Counted from the stretch's first letter, positions 23,287 through 31,836 are shown. The stretch: DNA of 36,647 nucleotides from Jiangella aurantiaca (GCF_004349105.1 NZ_SMLB01000059.1:1-36647); one strand, 5' to 3'. Notes: generated by a model from the sequence alone, not told the origin. Numbers and translations are program-made.

Positions 23287-24792
23287 TCACGCCCCGACTC
23301 GGGTGATCCGCAGCGCGACGGCCTCGTCCTGGGGGAGCTCCAGCGGTGCTGAGTCACGATCGTAGGCATCGTTGCGCAAGACCTCGGTGAGGGTGAACCG
23401 GCGACCCACGCGCGTCACGGTCATGTTCCAGGTGTCGATGACATCGACCTCGAACACGTCGCCGATCTCGGGCCGTTCGCCTGGGAACCCGATCGGCAGG
23501 CGGAACTCCCACGCCGGCGGCGCCGATGCACCGAGGTACTGCACATACTGGCGGCGGGACACGCCGGCCACATACCAGGGGTCGTCCCATTTGTCGATCG
23601 GGTCGAGGCCGGGCACGACCAGGTCCTCGAGAATGGCCCGCAGGAACCGCAACCGCGCGGGCGACTCCCCGCGCAACCGGCCGCCCTCGACCATGTGGAG
23701 GCTGCCGCTCTCGGTCACGAAGCTCTCTCCGTGCGAGGCGTAGCACCCAGCCACGGTGGCGACCCAGAACTGGTGGACGAGCTGACGCGCCGTCAGCCCG
23801 CCCCAGCGGTCGGGGATGTCGCCCTCGTACTTGATCTCGTCCAGCACGACGGGCTTGCCATAGACGTCGCGGTACAGGTTCGCCCGGCCGAAGCCGGTCG
23901 TGGCGGATCCGTTCTGGATCGAGGCGTGGGTGACCCACGACTGGTTGTAGTCGTAGAGCTCGATCCAGTTGTGGATCGAGCGCAGGTGCCCGTGCGGGTC
24001 GATCTCGGCGAGCCGCCGGCCGACGCCGTCCCACCGTTGCCTCGGCCGCTTCAGCTGATCGAACTCGTTGCACAGCGACCACCACACGTGCGGAAAGGCG
24101 GACAAGCGAGCCACCAGGTACCGCAGGTAGACGTCGTCCTCGTCCTCGGTGAGCTCGTCGAGCCCGAAGTGGCCACGGTCGTAGGCGTTGAAGATCAAGA
24201 CGTCCGCCTGTACGCCGCGGCGGCCGAGCGCCTCAACTGCGGCGTCGAGGCGCCGGAAGAAGGGGATCACCGGCCGAGTGACGTCCCACCGCCCGCCCGT
24301 CCGCTCGAACGGGAAGAGCTCCGGAGTGTGCTCGATGTAGCCGCCGGCCTGCGGGAAGACCATGAACCGCAGCTTGTTGAAGCCGGCGTCGGCGATGGCG
24401 TCCACCGTCTGGGAGTACAACGGCTCGTCCTGGTGCAGCCAGTTGTACGCCGTCGTGCCCACCGGCCGGAACGGTGTGCCGTCGGCGTGAGCGAAATGGA
24501 ACCGGCTGGCGACCCGGACCGGGCCGCGCTGCTCGCCACCGACGACCTCGAACCGTCCCTCGGCACCGGCGAGCGAGTCGTCCTCGGCACTCTCACTGCG
24601 CCACGTCCACGTCCCGGCCTCCTCCGGCGCGAACCGGACGCGATACGTCCGCCCGCCGTCCCAGAAACCCGGAACCAGGCGCTCACCGGCCGACTCGTGT
24701 GCGAAGCGCACCGACAACGGCGTGGAGTCCGCCGGGACGACCACGCCTCCTTCGAAGGACAGCTCGATCGGTCGATAGCGCTCATGCGACAT
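23287..24792 (-). CDS. Glycoside hydrolase with DUF5060 and DUF4038-like TIM barrel
   Basis: A 501-residue protein: N-terminal beta-sandwich of DUF5060 type (residues 7-90; PGFWDGGRTYRVRFAPEEAGTW), a TIM barrel related to DUF4038/apiosidase-like hydrolases (about 95-400) and a C-terminal beta domain (about 410-501). Candidate catalytic glutamates are Glu243 in WWSLCNEFD (acid/base) and Glu319 in KPVVLDEIKYEG (nucleophile). There is no signal peptide, so it probably acts on imported oligosaccharides. I prefer ATG 24792 (GGGAAGGA upstream) over the in-frame start at 24882, which would add 30 residues of odd, Cys/Met-rich sequence. Members are annotated against various plant-derived glycosides; the exact substrate is not readable. 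Co-directional with the GH42 fragment. Confidence 0.85.
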   Translation of the reverse strand: MSHERYRPIELSFEGGVVVPADSTPLSVRFAHESAGERLVPGFWDGGRTYRVRFAPEEAGTWTWRSESAEDDSLAGAEGRFEVVGGEQRGPVRVASRFHFAHADGTPFRPVGTTAYNWLHQDEPLYSQTVDAIADAGFNKLRFMVFPQAGGYIEHTPELFPFERTGGRWDVTRPVIPFFRRLDAAVEALGRRGVQADVLIFNAYDRGHFGLDELTEDEDDVYLRYLVARLSAFPHVWWSLCNEFDQLKRPRQRWDGVGRRLAEIDPHGHLRSIHNWIELYDYNQSWVTHASIQNGSATTGFGRANLYRDVYGKPVVLDEIKYEGDIPDRWGGLTARQLVHQFWVATVAGCYASHGESFVTESGSLHMVEGGRLRGESPARLRFLRAILEDLVVPGLDPIDKWDDPWYVAGVSRRQYVQYLGASAPPAWEFRLPIGFPGERPEIGDVFEVDVIDTWNMTVTRVGRRFTLTEVLRNDAYDRDSAPLELPQDEAVALRITRVGA

Positions 24793-25091
24793 GAATATGT
24801 CCTTCCCTCGAGTCTGTTGCAGCCTGCCGTGCATAGACATGTTGACGTGAATGTTCATGCAACACCAACATCGGCGCGACATTGATCGGCGTCGGAGTCG
24901 GCGGGAGGACGGTTGCCGGTAGAGCCGAGGCGATGCTCACAGTCAGCAGGGCGGCACGACATGAAATCCATTCCACTCTGAATTGGCAGTGCATCTTAGG
25001 CGGTCCCCACCGCATCGCCGGGCGGCTACGACCCTTCGGCGTGGACCTGTGGCTGCTCGCAGCACCCAGACAACGGCGCGAAATCTTCCTC

Positions 25092-25120
25092 TTGTCCGCC
25101 CTTGCGGCTCCTGCTACGGT
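25092..25120 (+). promoter_or_regulatory. Promoter of the SDR gene
   Basis: TTGTCC (25092-25097), 17-bp spacer, TACGGT (25115-25120): a good housekeeping-sigma match. The expected start point falls inside the palindrome at 25122-25137. Confidence 0.55.
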
Positions 25121-25121
25121 C

Positions 25122-25137
25122 AGTCAATCGTTTGACT
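25122..25137. promoter_or_regulatory. LacI-type operator, site 1
   Basis: AGTCAA-TCGT-TTGACT, 6-base arms with a central CG as usual for LacI-family operators. It shares the core TCAATCGNTTGA with site 2 (29234-29245) and covers the predicted transcription start of the SDR operon. The likely ligand is the LacI protein at 35547-36590. Confidence 0.65.
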
Positions 25138-25146
25138 GGAGGCCTC

Positions 25147-25923
25147 GTGAGTGTTGCTGTCGACCTTCGGGAGCGGAGGGCACTGGTCACCGGAGGCGCC
25201 GGTGGACTCGGTCTCGCTTGTGCCCGGGCGATGGTCGCCGCGGGTTCGCGGGTCGCGCTGTGCGACCTGCCGGGCGAGCGCCTGAAGGCAGCGGTCGAAG
25301 AGCTCGGTGACGCCGCGACGGGCATCGAAGCCGACCTCGTCGGCCACGGCGAACCCGCACGGGTGGTGCACGAAGCGACCAGCGCGCTCGGCGGTCTGGA
25401 CATCCTCGTCAACTGCGCCGGCATCATGGAGACGGTCCCGATGTCACGGGTGAGCGAGGAATCCTGGCGGCGCATCCTCGACCTCAACCTCACCGCGACC
25501 TTCCTGGTCACCCAGGCCGCCGCGAACGCCATGGCCGAGCGCGGCGGCGCGGTCGTCACGCTCGCCTCGGTGGCGGGCCGGTCCGGCCGCCCCAACGCGG
25601 TCCACTACGCCGCCAGCAAGGCGGCGCTGCTGTCGATGACGAAGTCGGCCGCCATGGCGTACGGGCCGGCGGTCAGGGTCAACGCCGTGTGCCCCGGCGT
25701 CTTCCACACGCCCATGTGGGACGGCATCATCGCCGACCGCGGCCGGGCGTTCGGCGTGGGCGCCGGCGAGTCCTACCTGCGCGAGGTCACCGCTGCCGCG
25801 CCGCTGGGCCGGGAGGGACGGCCCGACGAGCTCGCGGCCGTCGTGGTGTTCCTTGTCAGCGATCTGGCGTCGTACGTGACGGGACAAGCGCTCAACGTCG
25901 ACGGTGGATTGGAGATGCATTGA
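25147..25923 (+). CDS. Short-chain dehydrogenase/reductase
   Basis: A 258-residue classical SDR. The cofactor motif TGGAGGLG (residues 15-22), the NAG motif in LVNCAGIM, the catalytic Ser in LASVAGRSG and YAASK (Tyr-x-x-x-Lys) are all intact. The acidic Asp in CDLPGERL, at the end of the second strand, favours NAD+ over NADP+. Starts at GTG 25147 with GGAGG; the open frame reaches back to 25102 through the operator and is not credible. First gene of the LacI-controlled cluster; its stop overlaps the lyase start by one base. Oxidation of a sugar (for example a fucose-type dehydrogenase) or of a downstream hydroxy acid is plausible, given the lactonase further on. Confidence 0.92.
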   Translation: MSVAVDLRERRALVTGGAGGLGLACARAMVAAGSRVALCDLPGERLKAAVEELGDAATGIEADLVGHGEPARVVHEATSALGGLDILVNCAGIMETVPMSRVSEESWRRILDLNLTATFLVTQAAANAMAERGGAVVTLASVAGRSGRPNAVHYAASKAALLSMTKSAAMAYGPAVRVNAVCPGVFHTPMWDGIIADRGRAFGVGAGESYLREVTAAAPLGREGRPDELAAVVVFLVSDLASYVTGQALNVDGGLEMH

Positions 25924-27284
25924 TGGCCGTTGGCGCGATCGCGGGGCCGTTCCGGCTGCTCACCGCGCTGTACGCGGACGAGCCCATGGCGCGGGTGTTC
26001 AGCGAGGAGGCCACCGTCGACGGATGGCTGCGCGCCGAGCTGGCGCTGTGCCGGGCGCAGGCGAGCGTGGGCGTCGTCGGTGAGGACGACGTCCACGCCC
26101 TGGAGCGGCGGATCGCGGCCCGCGACGTCGACCTCGTCGCGCTGTGGGCGGAGTCGCGGAACGTCGGCTACCCGGTGCTGCCGCTGGTACGGCAGCTGGC
26201 CGAGCCCGTCGACGGCGCCAAGCCACCGCGCGTGCACTGGGGCGCAACCACCCAGGACATCATGGACACAGGCCTGGTCCTGCAGCTCACGGCCGCCGGC
26301 CGGCGCCTCGAGCACCTGCTGATCGAGTTCGGCGACGCGCTGGCCGAGCTGGCCGACCGGCACCGGGGCACGGCCATGGCCGCCCGCACGCACGCCCAGC
26401 AGGCCGTCCCGACCACGTTCGGCGCGAAGATCGCGGCCTACCTCGGCCAGGTCACCCGCGACCTCGGCCGGCAGCGGACGGCGACGGCCGGCGTCAGCAC
26501 GGTGTCGATCTACGGCGCCGGCGGCACGTCCGCAGCCTTGGGCGAGACGGCCGGCGCCATCCGGCGGGCGATGGCGGCCGACCTCGGGCTGGGGCACGAC
26601 GACGTGCCGTGGCACGTGGCCCGCGACCGGCTGGTCGAGTTCGGCGCGGTCTGTGCCTCCGCCGCTGGGACGGCCGGCCGGTTCGGCCGGGAAGTCGCCG
26701 ACCTGTCGCGGACCGAGATCGCCGAGGTGCGTGAGGTCGACGGCCACCACCGGGGCGCGTCGTCGACCATGCCGCAGAAGCGCAATCCGATCTCGTCGGA
26801 GGCGATGGTCGGGTTCGGCGTGCACGCGGCGACCCTGCTGCCGGGGCTGTACCGGACGCTCGAGGCCGGCCACGAGCGCGCCGCCGGCGAATGGCAGGCC
26901 GAGTGGATGATCCTCCCCGACCTCGCGTGCAGCGCTGCCGGCGCGCTGGCCCTCGCCGCGGACACCGCGCGCGGCCTGCAGGTCGACGCGCGGGCCATGG
27001 CGGCGAACATGGACGCCGAAGGCGGGTCGGTGATGTCCGAGGCGTACATGATGCGGCTGGCCCCGCACCTCGGACGGGAGAAGGCGCACGACACCGTCTA
27101 CGCGGCGGCCGGCCGGGCCCGCGCCGACGGCACCACCCTCGACGCCGTCCTGCGCGACACGGCCGAGGTCGTGGCGCTGCTGCCCGACGGCATCGACCCC
27201 GGCGACTACGTCGGCCAGGCTGAATCGATCTGCGACCGCGCCCTCGAGACGTGGTCAGTCCAGCGAGAGGCGAAGGGACGATGA
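25923..27284 (+). CDS. Fumarase/aspartase-superfamily lyase, PcaB/PurB-like
   Basis: A 453-residue all-helical lyase. The superfamily signature is GASSTMPQKRNPIS (residues 278-291), on the flexible loop carrying the catalytic serine. WGATTQDIMDTG (106-117) and ARTHAQQAVPTTFG (154-167) are shared with 3-carboxy-cis,cis-muconate cycloisomerase (PcaB) and adenylosuccinate lyase; a C-terminal ADSL_C-like domain covers about 370-445. Such enzymes perform anti beta-elimination or addition next to a carboxylate. No other beta-ketoadipate or purine gene is nearby, so the substrate is probably a sugar-derived acid, which would be unusual for the family. ATG overlaps the SDR stop (TGATG), and its own stop overlaps the E1-alpha start by 4 bases. 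Confidence 0.88.
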   Translation: MAVGAIAGPFRLLTALYADEPMARVFSEEATVDGWLRAELALCRAQASVGVVGEDDVHALERRIAARDVDLVALWAESRNVGYPVLPLVRQLAEPVDGAKPPRVHWGATTQDIMDTGLVLQLTAAGRRLEHLLIEFGDALAELADRHRGTAMAARTHAQQAVPTTFGAKIAAYLGQVTRDLGRQRTATAGVSTVSIYGAGGTSAALGETAGAIRRAMAADLGLGHDDVPWHVARDRLVEFGAVCASAAGTAGRFGREVADLSRTEIAEVREVDGHHRGASSTMPQKRNPISSEAMVGFGVHAATLLPGLYRTLEAGHERAAGEWQAEWMILPDLACSAAGALALAADTARGLQVDARAMAANMDAEGGSVMSEAYMMRLAPHLGREKAHDTVYAAAGRARADGTTLDAVLRDTAEVVALLPDGIDPGDYVGQAESICDRALETWSVQREAKGR

Positions 27285-28246
27285 CAGAACCGGAGACCGC
27301 CACTGACACCATGCTGCGCGACCTACGCGGCCTCTGGCGCATCAGGCTGCTCGAGGAGAAGATCCGCGACCTGCGGCTGAACGGCGACATCGTCGGTTCG
27401 GTGCATCTGTGCATCGGGCAGGAGGCCGGCCCGGTCGGCGCCTGCTCCGTACTGGAGCCGGCCGACGCGCTGTTCGCGACCTACCGCGGGCACGGCTGGG
27501 CGCTGGCCCGCGGCGTGCCGGCCGCGGGCATCCTGGCCGAGCTCCTGGGCCGGTCGACAGGCGTCAACGGCGGCCGCGGCGGGTCGGCGCACTTCAGCGC
27601 GCCCGAGCACGGCTTCCACGGCGAGAACTCGATCGTCGGCGGCGGTGCGCCGCTGGCGGTGGGCGCCGCACTCGCGGGCCGGTTCGACGGCACGGGGCGG
27701 GTGGCGCTGTGCGTCTTCGGCGACGGCGCCATGAACCAGGGCTCGGTCCACGAGTCGATGAACTTCGCCGCGGCATTCGACCTGCCGGTGGTCTTCGTCT
27801 GCGAGAACAACGAGTACTCCGAGCTGACACCGATCCGCGACATGGTCCGCAACGACGTCCTCGCCGAGCGCGCCCGGGCTTACGGCATCCTCGGCGAGCG
27901 CATCGACGGCAACGACCCCGCGGTGGTCCGCGACCGGGTCGGCGATGCCGTCCAGAGCGCCCGCGAGGGCGGCGGCCCGGTCCTGCTCGAGCTTATGACC
28001 GCCCGGCTCGTGGGCCACTACATCGGCGACGCCGAGCAGTACCGCCGGCCCGGTGAGCTGGAACGGCTGGCCGAGACCGAACCCATCGCCCGGCTGCGGC
28101 GGGCACTGCGGTCGGCCTCCGTCGACGAGACCGCCATCGCGGCGGCACACGCCGAGGCCGCCCGCGAGATCGAGGCGGCGGCGCAGGAGGCAGCGGCCGC
28201 TCCGCCGGCCGGCACTGACGCCGTCAGGAGGCACGTCCATGCCTGA
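27281..28246 (+). CDS. TPP-dependent dehydrogenase E1 component, alpha subunit
   Basis: A 321-residue protein of the acetoin/pyruvate/branched-chain oxoacid dehydrogenase E1-alpha family. The thiamine diphosphate and Mg2+ motif starts with GDGAMNQG (147-154) and ends with ENN (175-177). The YRGHGWALARG segment and the GRGGSAHF loop are typical. ATG 27281 overlaps the lyase stop (ATGA). It forms a heterotetramer with the beta subunit encoded next (8-bp overlap) and decarboxylates a 2-oxo acid or cleaves a vicinal diketone or acyloin, passing the acyl group to a lipoyl domain. No E2 or E3 gene is in the window. Confidence 0.92.
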   Translation: MTEPETATDTMLRDLRGLWRIRLLEEKIRDLRLNGDIVGSVHLCIGQEAGPVGACSVLEPADALFATYRGHGWALARGVPAAGILAELLGRSTGVNGGRGGSAHFSAPEHGFHGENSIVGGGAPLAVGAALAGRFDGTGRVALCVFGDGAMNQGSVHESMNFAAAFDLPVVFVCENNEYSELTPIRDMVRNDVLAERARAYGILGERIDGNDPAVVRDRVGDAVQSAREGGGPVLLELMTARLVGHYIGDAEQYRRPGELERLAETEPIARLRRALRSASVDETAIAAAHAEAAREIEAAAQEAAAAPPAGTDAVRRHVHA

Positions 28247-29225
28247 GACCCGGAAGCTCTCCTACGGCGAGGCCGCCAACGCGGCGCTGCGCCGCGCGCT
28301 CGACGACTGGCCCGAGGTCCTGGTGTACGGCGAGGACGTCGGCGTTCCGGGCGGCGTGTTCGGGGTCAGCAAGGGGCTGCGCAAGCAGTTCGGCGACCGG
28401 GTGTTCGACACCCCCATCAGTGAGTCGGCCATCCTCGGCTCCGCCGTCGGCGCCGCCATGTTCGGCCGGCGACCGGTCGTCGAGATCATGTGGACCGACT
28501 TCTTTCTCGTCGCGCTGGACCAGGTCGTCAACCAGGCGGCCAACGTCCGCTACGTCTCCGAGGGCCGGCTCACCGCACCGCTGACCATCCGCACCCAGCA
28601 GGGGACGGCGCCGGGCTCGTGCGCCCAGCACTCGCAGAGCCTCGAGGCGTTCTTCCTGCACACGCCGGGCATCCGTGTGTGCATGCCGGTCACGGCGCAG
28701 GACGCCCACGACCTGTTGCTCTCGTCGATCGCGTGCGACGACCCCGTCGTCGTGATCGAGAACCGCACGCTCTACCACGGCGGTAAGCAAGAGGTGAGCG
28801 TCGGCGGGCCGGTCGCGCCGATCGGCGGACTGCGCGTCCGCCGTCCCGGCACGACGGCGACGGCGGTGACCTGGGGATCGATCTCCCAGCAGGTGCTCGT
28901 CGCCGCCGAGACCCTCGCCTCGGAGGACCACGACGTCGAGGTCCTCGAGACGCCCTGGCTTGACCCGTTCCCGTGGGACGAGGTGCTGGCGTCGGTCGCC
29001 CGGACCCGCCGGCTCGTCGTCACGCACGAGGCCAACCGCACGGGTGGGTTCGGCGCCGAGGTCCTTGCCCGCGTGGCCGAGGCCGGCATCGAGCTTGCCG
29101 CTCCCCCGGTGCGCGTGGCCGTGCCCGACCTGAGGCTGCCGGCGGCACCGGGCCTCGCGGCCGCGGTAGTCCCGGCGGCCGGTGACGTCGCCGATGCGCT
29201 GCGGCGGGTGACCACCACCGGCTAG
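28239..29225 (+). CDS. TPP-dependent dehydrogenase E1 component, beta subunit
   Basis: A 328-residue transketolase-like beta subunit. The N-terminal pyrimidine-binding domain has VYGEDVG..GGVFGVSKGL and FDTPISESAILGSAVGAA (Glu of SES activates the cofactor), then QGTAPGSCAQHSQSLEAFFLHTPG landmarks (about 125-147) and a C-terminal domain from about 200. ATG 28239 has AGGAGG (28226-28231) inside the alpha gene and overlaps it by 8 bp. The TAG at 29223-29225 is followed at once by LacI operator site 2, so the first transcription unit probably ends here, although read-through is possible. Confidence 0.92.
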   Translation: MPETRKLSYGEAANAALRRALDDWPEVLVYGEDVGVPGGVFGVSKGLRKQFGDRVFDTPISESAILGSAVGAAMFGRRPVVEIMWTDFFLVALDQVVNQAANVRYVSEGRLTAPLTIRTQQGTAPGSCAQHSQSLEAFFLHTPGIRVCMPVTAQDAHDLLLSSIACDDPVVVIENRTLYHGGKQEVSVGGPVAPIGGLRVRRPGTTATAVTWGSISQQVLVAAETLASEDHDVEVLETPWLDPFPWDEVLASVARTRRLVVTHEANRTGGFGAEVLARVAEAGIELAAPPVRVAVPDLRLPAAPGLAAAVVPAAGDVADALRRVTTTG

Positions 29226-29233
29226 CACCGCAC

Positions 29234-29245
29234 TCAATCGATTGA
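29234..29245. promoter_or_regulatory. LacI-type operator, site 2
   Basis: TCAATCGATTGA, a perfect 12-bp palindrome with central CG, nearly identical to the core of site 1. It overlaps the -35 element of the promoter at 29242-29271. Confidence 0.65.
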
Positions 29246-29271
29246 CCACCTCGCGTCCCGCACCGTACGGC
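29242..29271 (+). promoter_or_regulatory. Promoter of the CUT2 importer unit
   Basis: TTGACC (29242-29247), 18-bp spacer, TACGGC (29266-29271). The -10 is nearly the same as that of the SDR promoter (TACGGT). The leader to ATG 29307 would be about 29 bases. Confidence 0.5.
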
Positions 29272-29306
29272 GCCGGACGTCCCTATGACGATCGAGAGGA
29301 CTTGCC

Positions 29307-30299
29307 ATGAGGCACCACAACGGAGTGAGGTCCGCCGTGCTGACCGGCGCGCTGGCGCTGGCGCTCGCCGCCTGCGCGACCGAGGCCACCGACGACGCCG
29401 GCTCCGATGACGGCGGTGACTCCGGCAGCTGCCGCATCGCCATCGACAACGGGTCGGGCACCGGATTCCCGTACCCGAACGCCGGCGCTCAGGGCATCAC
29501 CGACGCGGCCGAGGAGCTCGGCTGCGAGGTGATCGCGCACCTGGACGGCAAGAGCGACGTGCAGACCGAGGCCGCGAACGTCCAGAACATCGTGTCGCAG
29601 CAGCCGGACGGCGTCGTCATCATCCCGGCCAACGCCGCCGAGGCCGGCCGGTTCGTCGACCAGATGTCCGAGGCCGGCATCAAGGTGGTCAGCTTCCACA
29701 GCATCATCGGCGCCGAGCGCGCCATCGACGACGTCTACCCCTCGCTGAGCGCCCTGGTCATCGAGAACGAGACCGGCGTCGGCGCCATGGTCGGCGAGGC
29801 GATGATGGAGAGCCTCCCGGACGGCGGCCCCATCGGCCTGGTGCTCGGCGCCCCGGGCTACGCCGAGAACACGCTGCGGGTCGACGAGTTCCGGGCGGTC
29901 ACCGAGGGGACGTTCGAGATCGTCGCCGAGCAGCCCGGCGGCTGGGTGGCCGACCAGGGGCAGACGGCGTGCGCCTCGATGCTCAACGCCAACCCGGAGA
30001 TCGTCGGCTTCTACGCGATCTCCGACGACATGGCGGTCGGCTGCCAGCAGGCCGTCGAGTCCGCCGGGTCCAGCGCCGTCGTGTGGGGGGTCGGCGGCTC
30101 GCAGCTGGGCATCGACTCCATCACCGCCGGCGGCATGGACGGCACCGTCTGCTACAAACCCTACGACGGCGGCCGCCGGGCGATGGAGGAGCTCAAGAAG
30201 GCCATCGACGACGATGACTACGGCACCGGCGAGCTGGTCTTCTACGACACCCCGGTGATCACCGCGGAGAACGCGGGCGACTGTGAGCCGCAGTGGTGA
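29307..30299 (+). CDS. ABC sugar-binding lipoprotein, ribose/xylose type (CUT2)
   Basis: A 330-residue periplasmic-binding protein. Signal sequence with lipobox LAAC (Cys23), an Asp/Gly/Ser-rich linker (24-41), then the two-lobed sugar-binding fold of the RbsB/XylF class (IVSQQPDGVVIIPANAAEAG, GYAENTLRVDEFRAV and FYAISDDMAVGCQQAVESAG landmarks). There is a Cys at 42 and further Cys residues in the lobes, so a disulfide is possible. It should deliver a monosaccharide, polyol or deoxysugar to the permease at 31833. The upstream gap carries operator site 2 and a promoter, so expression is probably repressed by the LacI protein of this cluster. Ligand identity unknown. Confidence 0.92.
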   Translation: MRHHNGVRSAVLTGALALALAACATEATDDAGSDDGGDSGSCRIAIDNGSGTGFPYPNAGAQGITDAAEELGCEVIAHLDGKSDVQTEAANVQNIVSQQPDGVVIIPANAAEAGRFVDQMSEAGIKVVSFHSIIGAERAIDDVYPSLSALVIENETGVGAMVGEAMMESLPDGGPIGLVLGAPGYAENTLRVDEFRAVTEGTFEIVAEQPGGWVADQGQTACASMLNANPEIVGFYAISDDMAVGCQQAVESAGSSAVVWGVGGSQLGIDSITAGGMDGTVCYKPYDGGRRAMEELKKAIDDDDYGTGELVFYDTPVITAENAGDCEPQW

Positions 30300-30324
30300 C
30301 CGGCGCGCGGAGGACGGCGGCACC

Positions 30325-31836
30325 ATGAGCGGCCCGCTCCTCGAGGCCCGCGGCGTCTCCAAACGGTTCCCCAACGGCACCGAGGCGCTGCGCCAGGTGA
30401 GCCTCGCCGTGGAGGAGGGGTCGATCCACGGCCTCGTCGGGGCGAACGGCGCCGGGAAGTCGACGCTGTTCAAGATCATCGCCGGAGCGCTCCCGCCCAC
30501 CTCGGGTCAGCTCCGCTGGCGCGACGCGGACGTGCGCTGGAACGCCCCCGGCGACTCGCGGGCGGCCGGCGTCTCGACGATCCACCAGCACATCCCGCTG
30601 GTGCCGACGCTCACGGTGCTCGAGAACGTCTACATCGGCGAGCTGTCCGGGGTGTTCCGCAAGGCGCCGCTGCTGCGCCGCTACGACGAGCTGTGCGATC
30701 GCCTGGGCTACCGCGCCGATCCGGACCGCGAGGTCGCGCATCTGCCGCTCGGCGAGCGGCAGATGGTCGCCGTCGCGCAGGCGCTGGCCGGCGGCGCGTC
30801 GCTGGTCTGCATGGACGAGCCGACCGCGTCGATGGCGAACCCGGAGGTCGACATGCTGTTCGCGGCGGTGCGCCGGTTACGGGCCGACGGCGTCTCGTTC
30901 GTGTTCTGCTCGCACTTCCTCGACCAGGTGCTCGAGCTGACCGACGCCGTCACCGTGCTGCGCGACGGCCGGGTCGTGACGTCGGCGGCCACCTCCGGTC
31001 TCGACGAGGACACCCTGGTCGACGCGATGGTGGGCCGCGCCCTGCACGCGATGGAGGAACGCCGGGCCGAGCCGCTGCCGGACGGCGCCCCGGTCCTGCT
31101 CCAGGCCCGCGGGCTGACGTCGCCGGGGCGGCTGGACGGGGTCGACCTCACCGTCCGCGCCGGCGAGATCGTCGGCGTCGCCGGCATGCTCGGTTCCGGC
31201 CGCTCGGAGCTGCTCGAGGCGCTGTTCGGCGCTGATCAGCACTGCTCGGGCACGGTGGCGGTGCGCGACCAGCCGGTGCCGCACCGGGTCGGCGCGCGCG
31301 TGCGGTCCGGCGTCGCGCTGGTCCCGGAGGACCGGTCCCGGCAGGGTCTGGTGCCGGCCTGGGAGATCTGGCGCAACGTGTCGCTGCCGGGCCTGGCCGA
31401 CCTGTCCCGCCGCGGCGTGCCGGACCACGCCGCCGAGCTCGACCGCGCCGAGACCGCGATCCGCGACCTCGGCATCCGCACGCCATCCGCCGAGACACCG
31501 GTGGCGGCGTTGTCCGGCGGGAACGCCCAGAAAGTGGTCTTCGCCAAGTGGCTGTACGGCGACGGCGAGGTCTTCCTGCTCGACGAGCCGACCGTCGGTG
31601 TGGACGTCGGCGCCAAGGCGGACATCCTGCGGCTCGTGCGTGACTTCGCCGCAGGTGGCAAGGCGGTGGTGATCGTCTCCTCGGCCTTCGAGGAGCTGCT
31701 GGCGGTCGCCCACCGCATCGTGGTCATGCGCGGCGGCCGGGTCGTCGCCGAGCGCCTGGCCGGTGAGACCGACGAACCGGAGCTGCTGGCGTTGGCCAGC
31801 GGGCTCACGACAGTGACGGGAGCGAGCCGACGATGA
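30325..31836 (+). CDS. ABC sugar importer ATPase, RbsA/MglA/XylG type (tandem domains)
   Basis: A 503-residue protein with two fused ATPase domains. Domain 1: Walker A GANGAGKST, signature LPLGERQ (degenerate from LSxGxxQ, as usual in this class), Walker B LVCMDEPTAS. Domain 2: degenerate Walker A GMLGSGRSE, intact signature LSGGNAQKV and Walker B VFLLDEPTVGVDVGAK. This asymmetry is normal for CUT2 ATPases. ATG 30325 has GGAGG 11 bases upstream; the frame is open further back to 30283, but homology starts here. Its stop overlaps the permease start (ATGA, 31833-31836). Confidence 0.95.
   Translation: MSGPLLEARGVSKRFPNGTEALRQVSLAVEEGSIHGLVGANGAGKSTLFKIIAGALPPTSGQLRWRDADVRWNAPGDSRAAGVSTIHQHIPLVPTLTVLENVYIGELSGVFRKAPLLRRYDELCDRLGYRADPDREVAHLPLGERQMVAVAQALAGGASLVCMDEPTASMANPEVDMLFAAVRRLRADGVSFVFCSHFLDQVLELTDAVTVLRDGRVVTSAATSGLDEDTLVDAMVGRALHAMEERRAEPLPDGAPVLLQARGLTSPGRLDGVDLTVRAGEIVGVAGMLGSGRSELLEALFGADQHCSGTVAVRDQPVPHRVGARVRSGVALVPEDRSRQGLVPAWEIWRNVSLPGLADLSRRGVPDHAAELDRAETAIRDLGIRTPSAETPVAALSGGNAQKVVFAKWLYGDGEVFLLDEPTVGVDVGAKADILRLVRDFAAGGKAVVIVSSAFEELLAVAHRIVVMRGGRVVAERLAGETDEPELLALASGLTTVTGASRR

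Larger units (their letters stand above)
24793..25146. promoter_or_regulatory. Divergent control region, GH / SDR cluster
   Basis: A 354-bp region with no gene. Near the GH side is a small dyad TGAATGTTCA (24848-24857). Near the SDR side are a promoter-like pair and a LacI-type palindrome, listed separately. Confidence 0.6.

Noticed and set aside
24846-24859. Small dyad CGTGAATGTTCATG upstream of the glycoside hydrolase
   Set aside because: Short and unique in the window; no second copy supports an operator.
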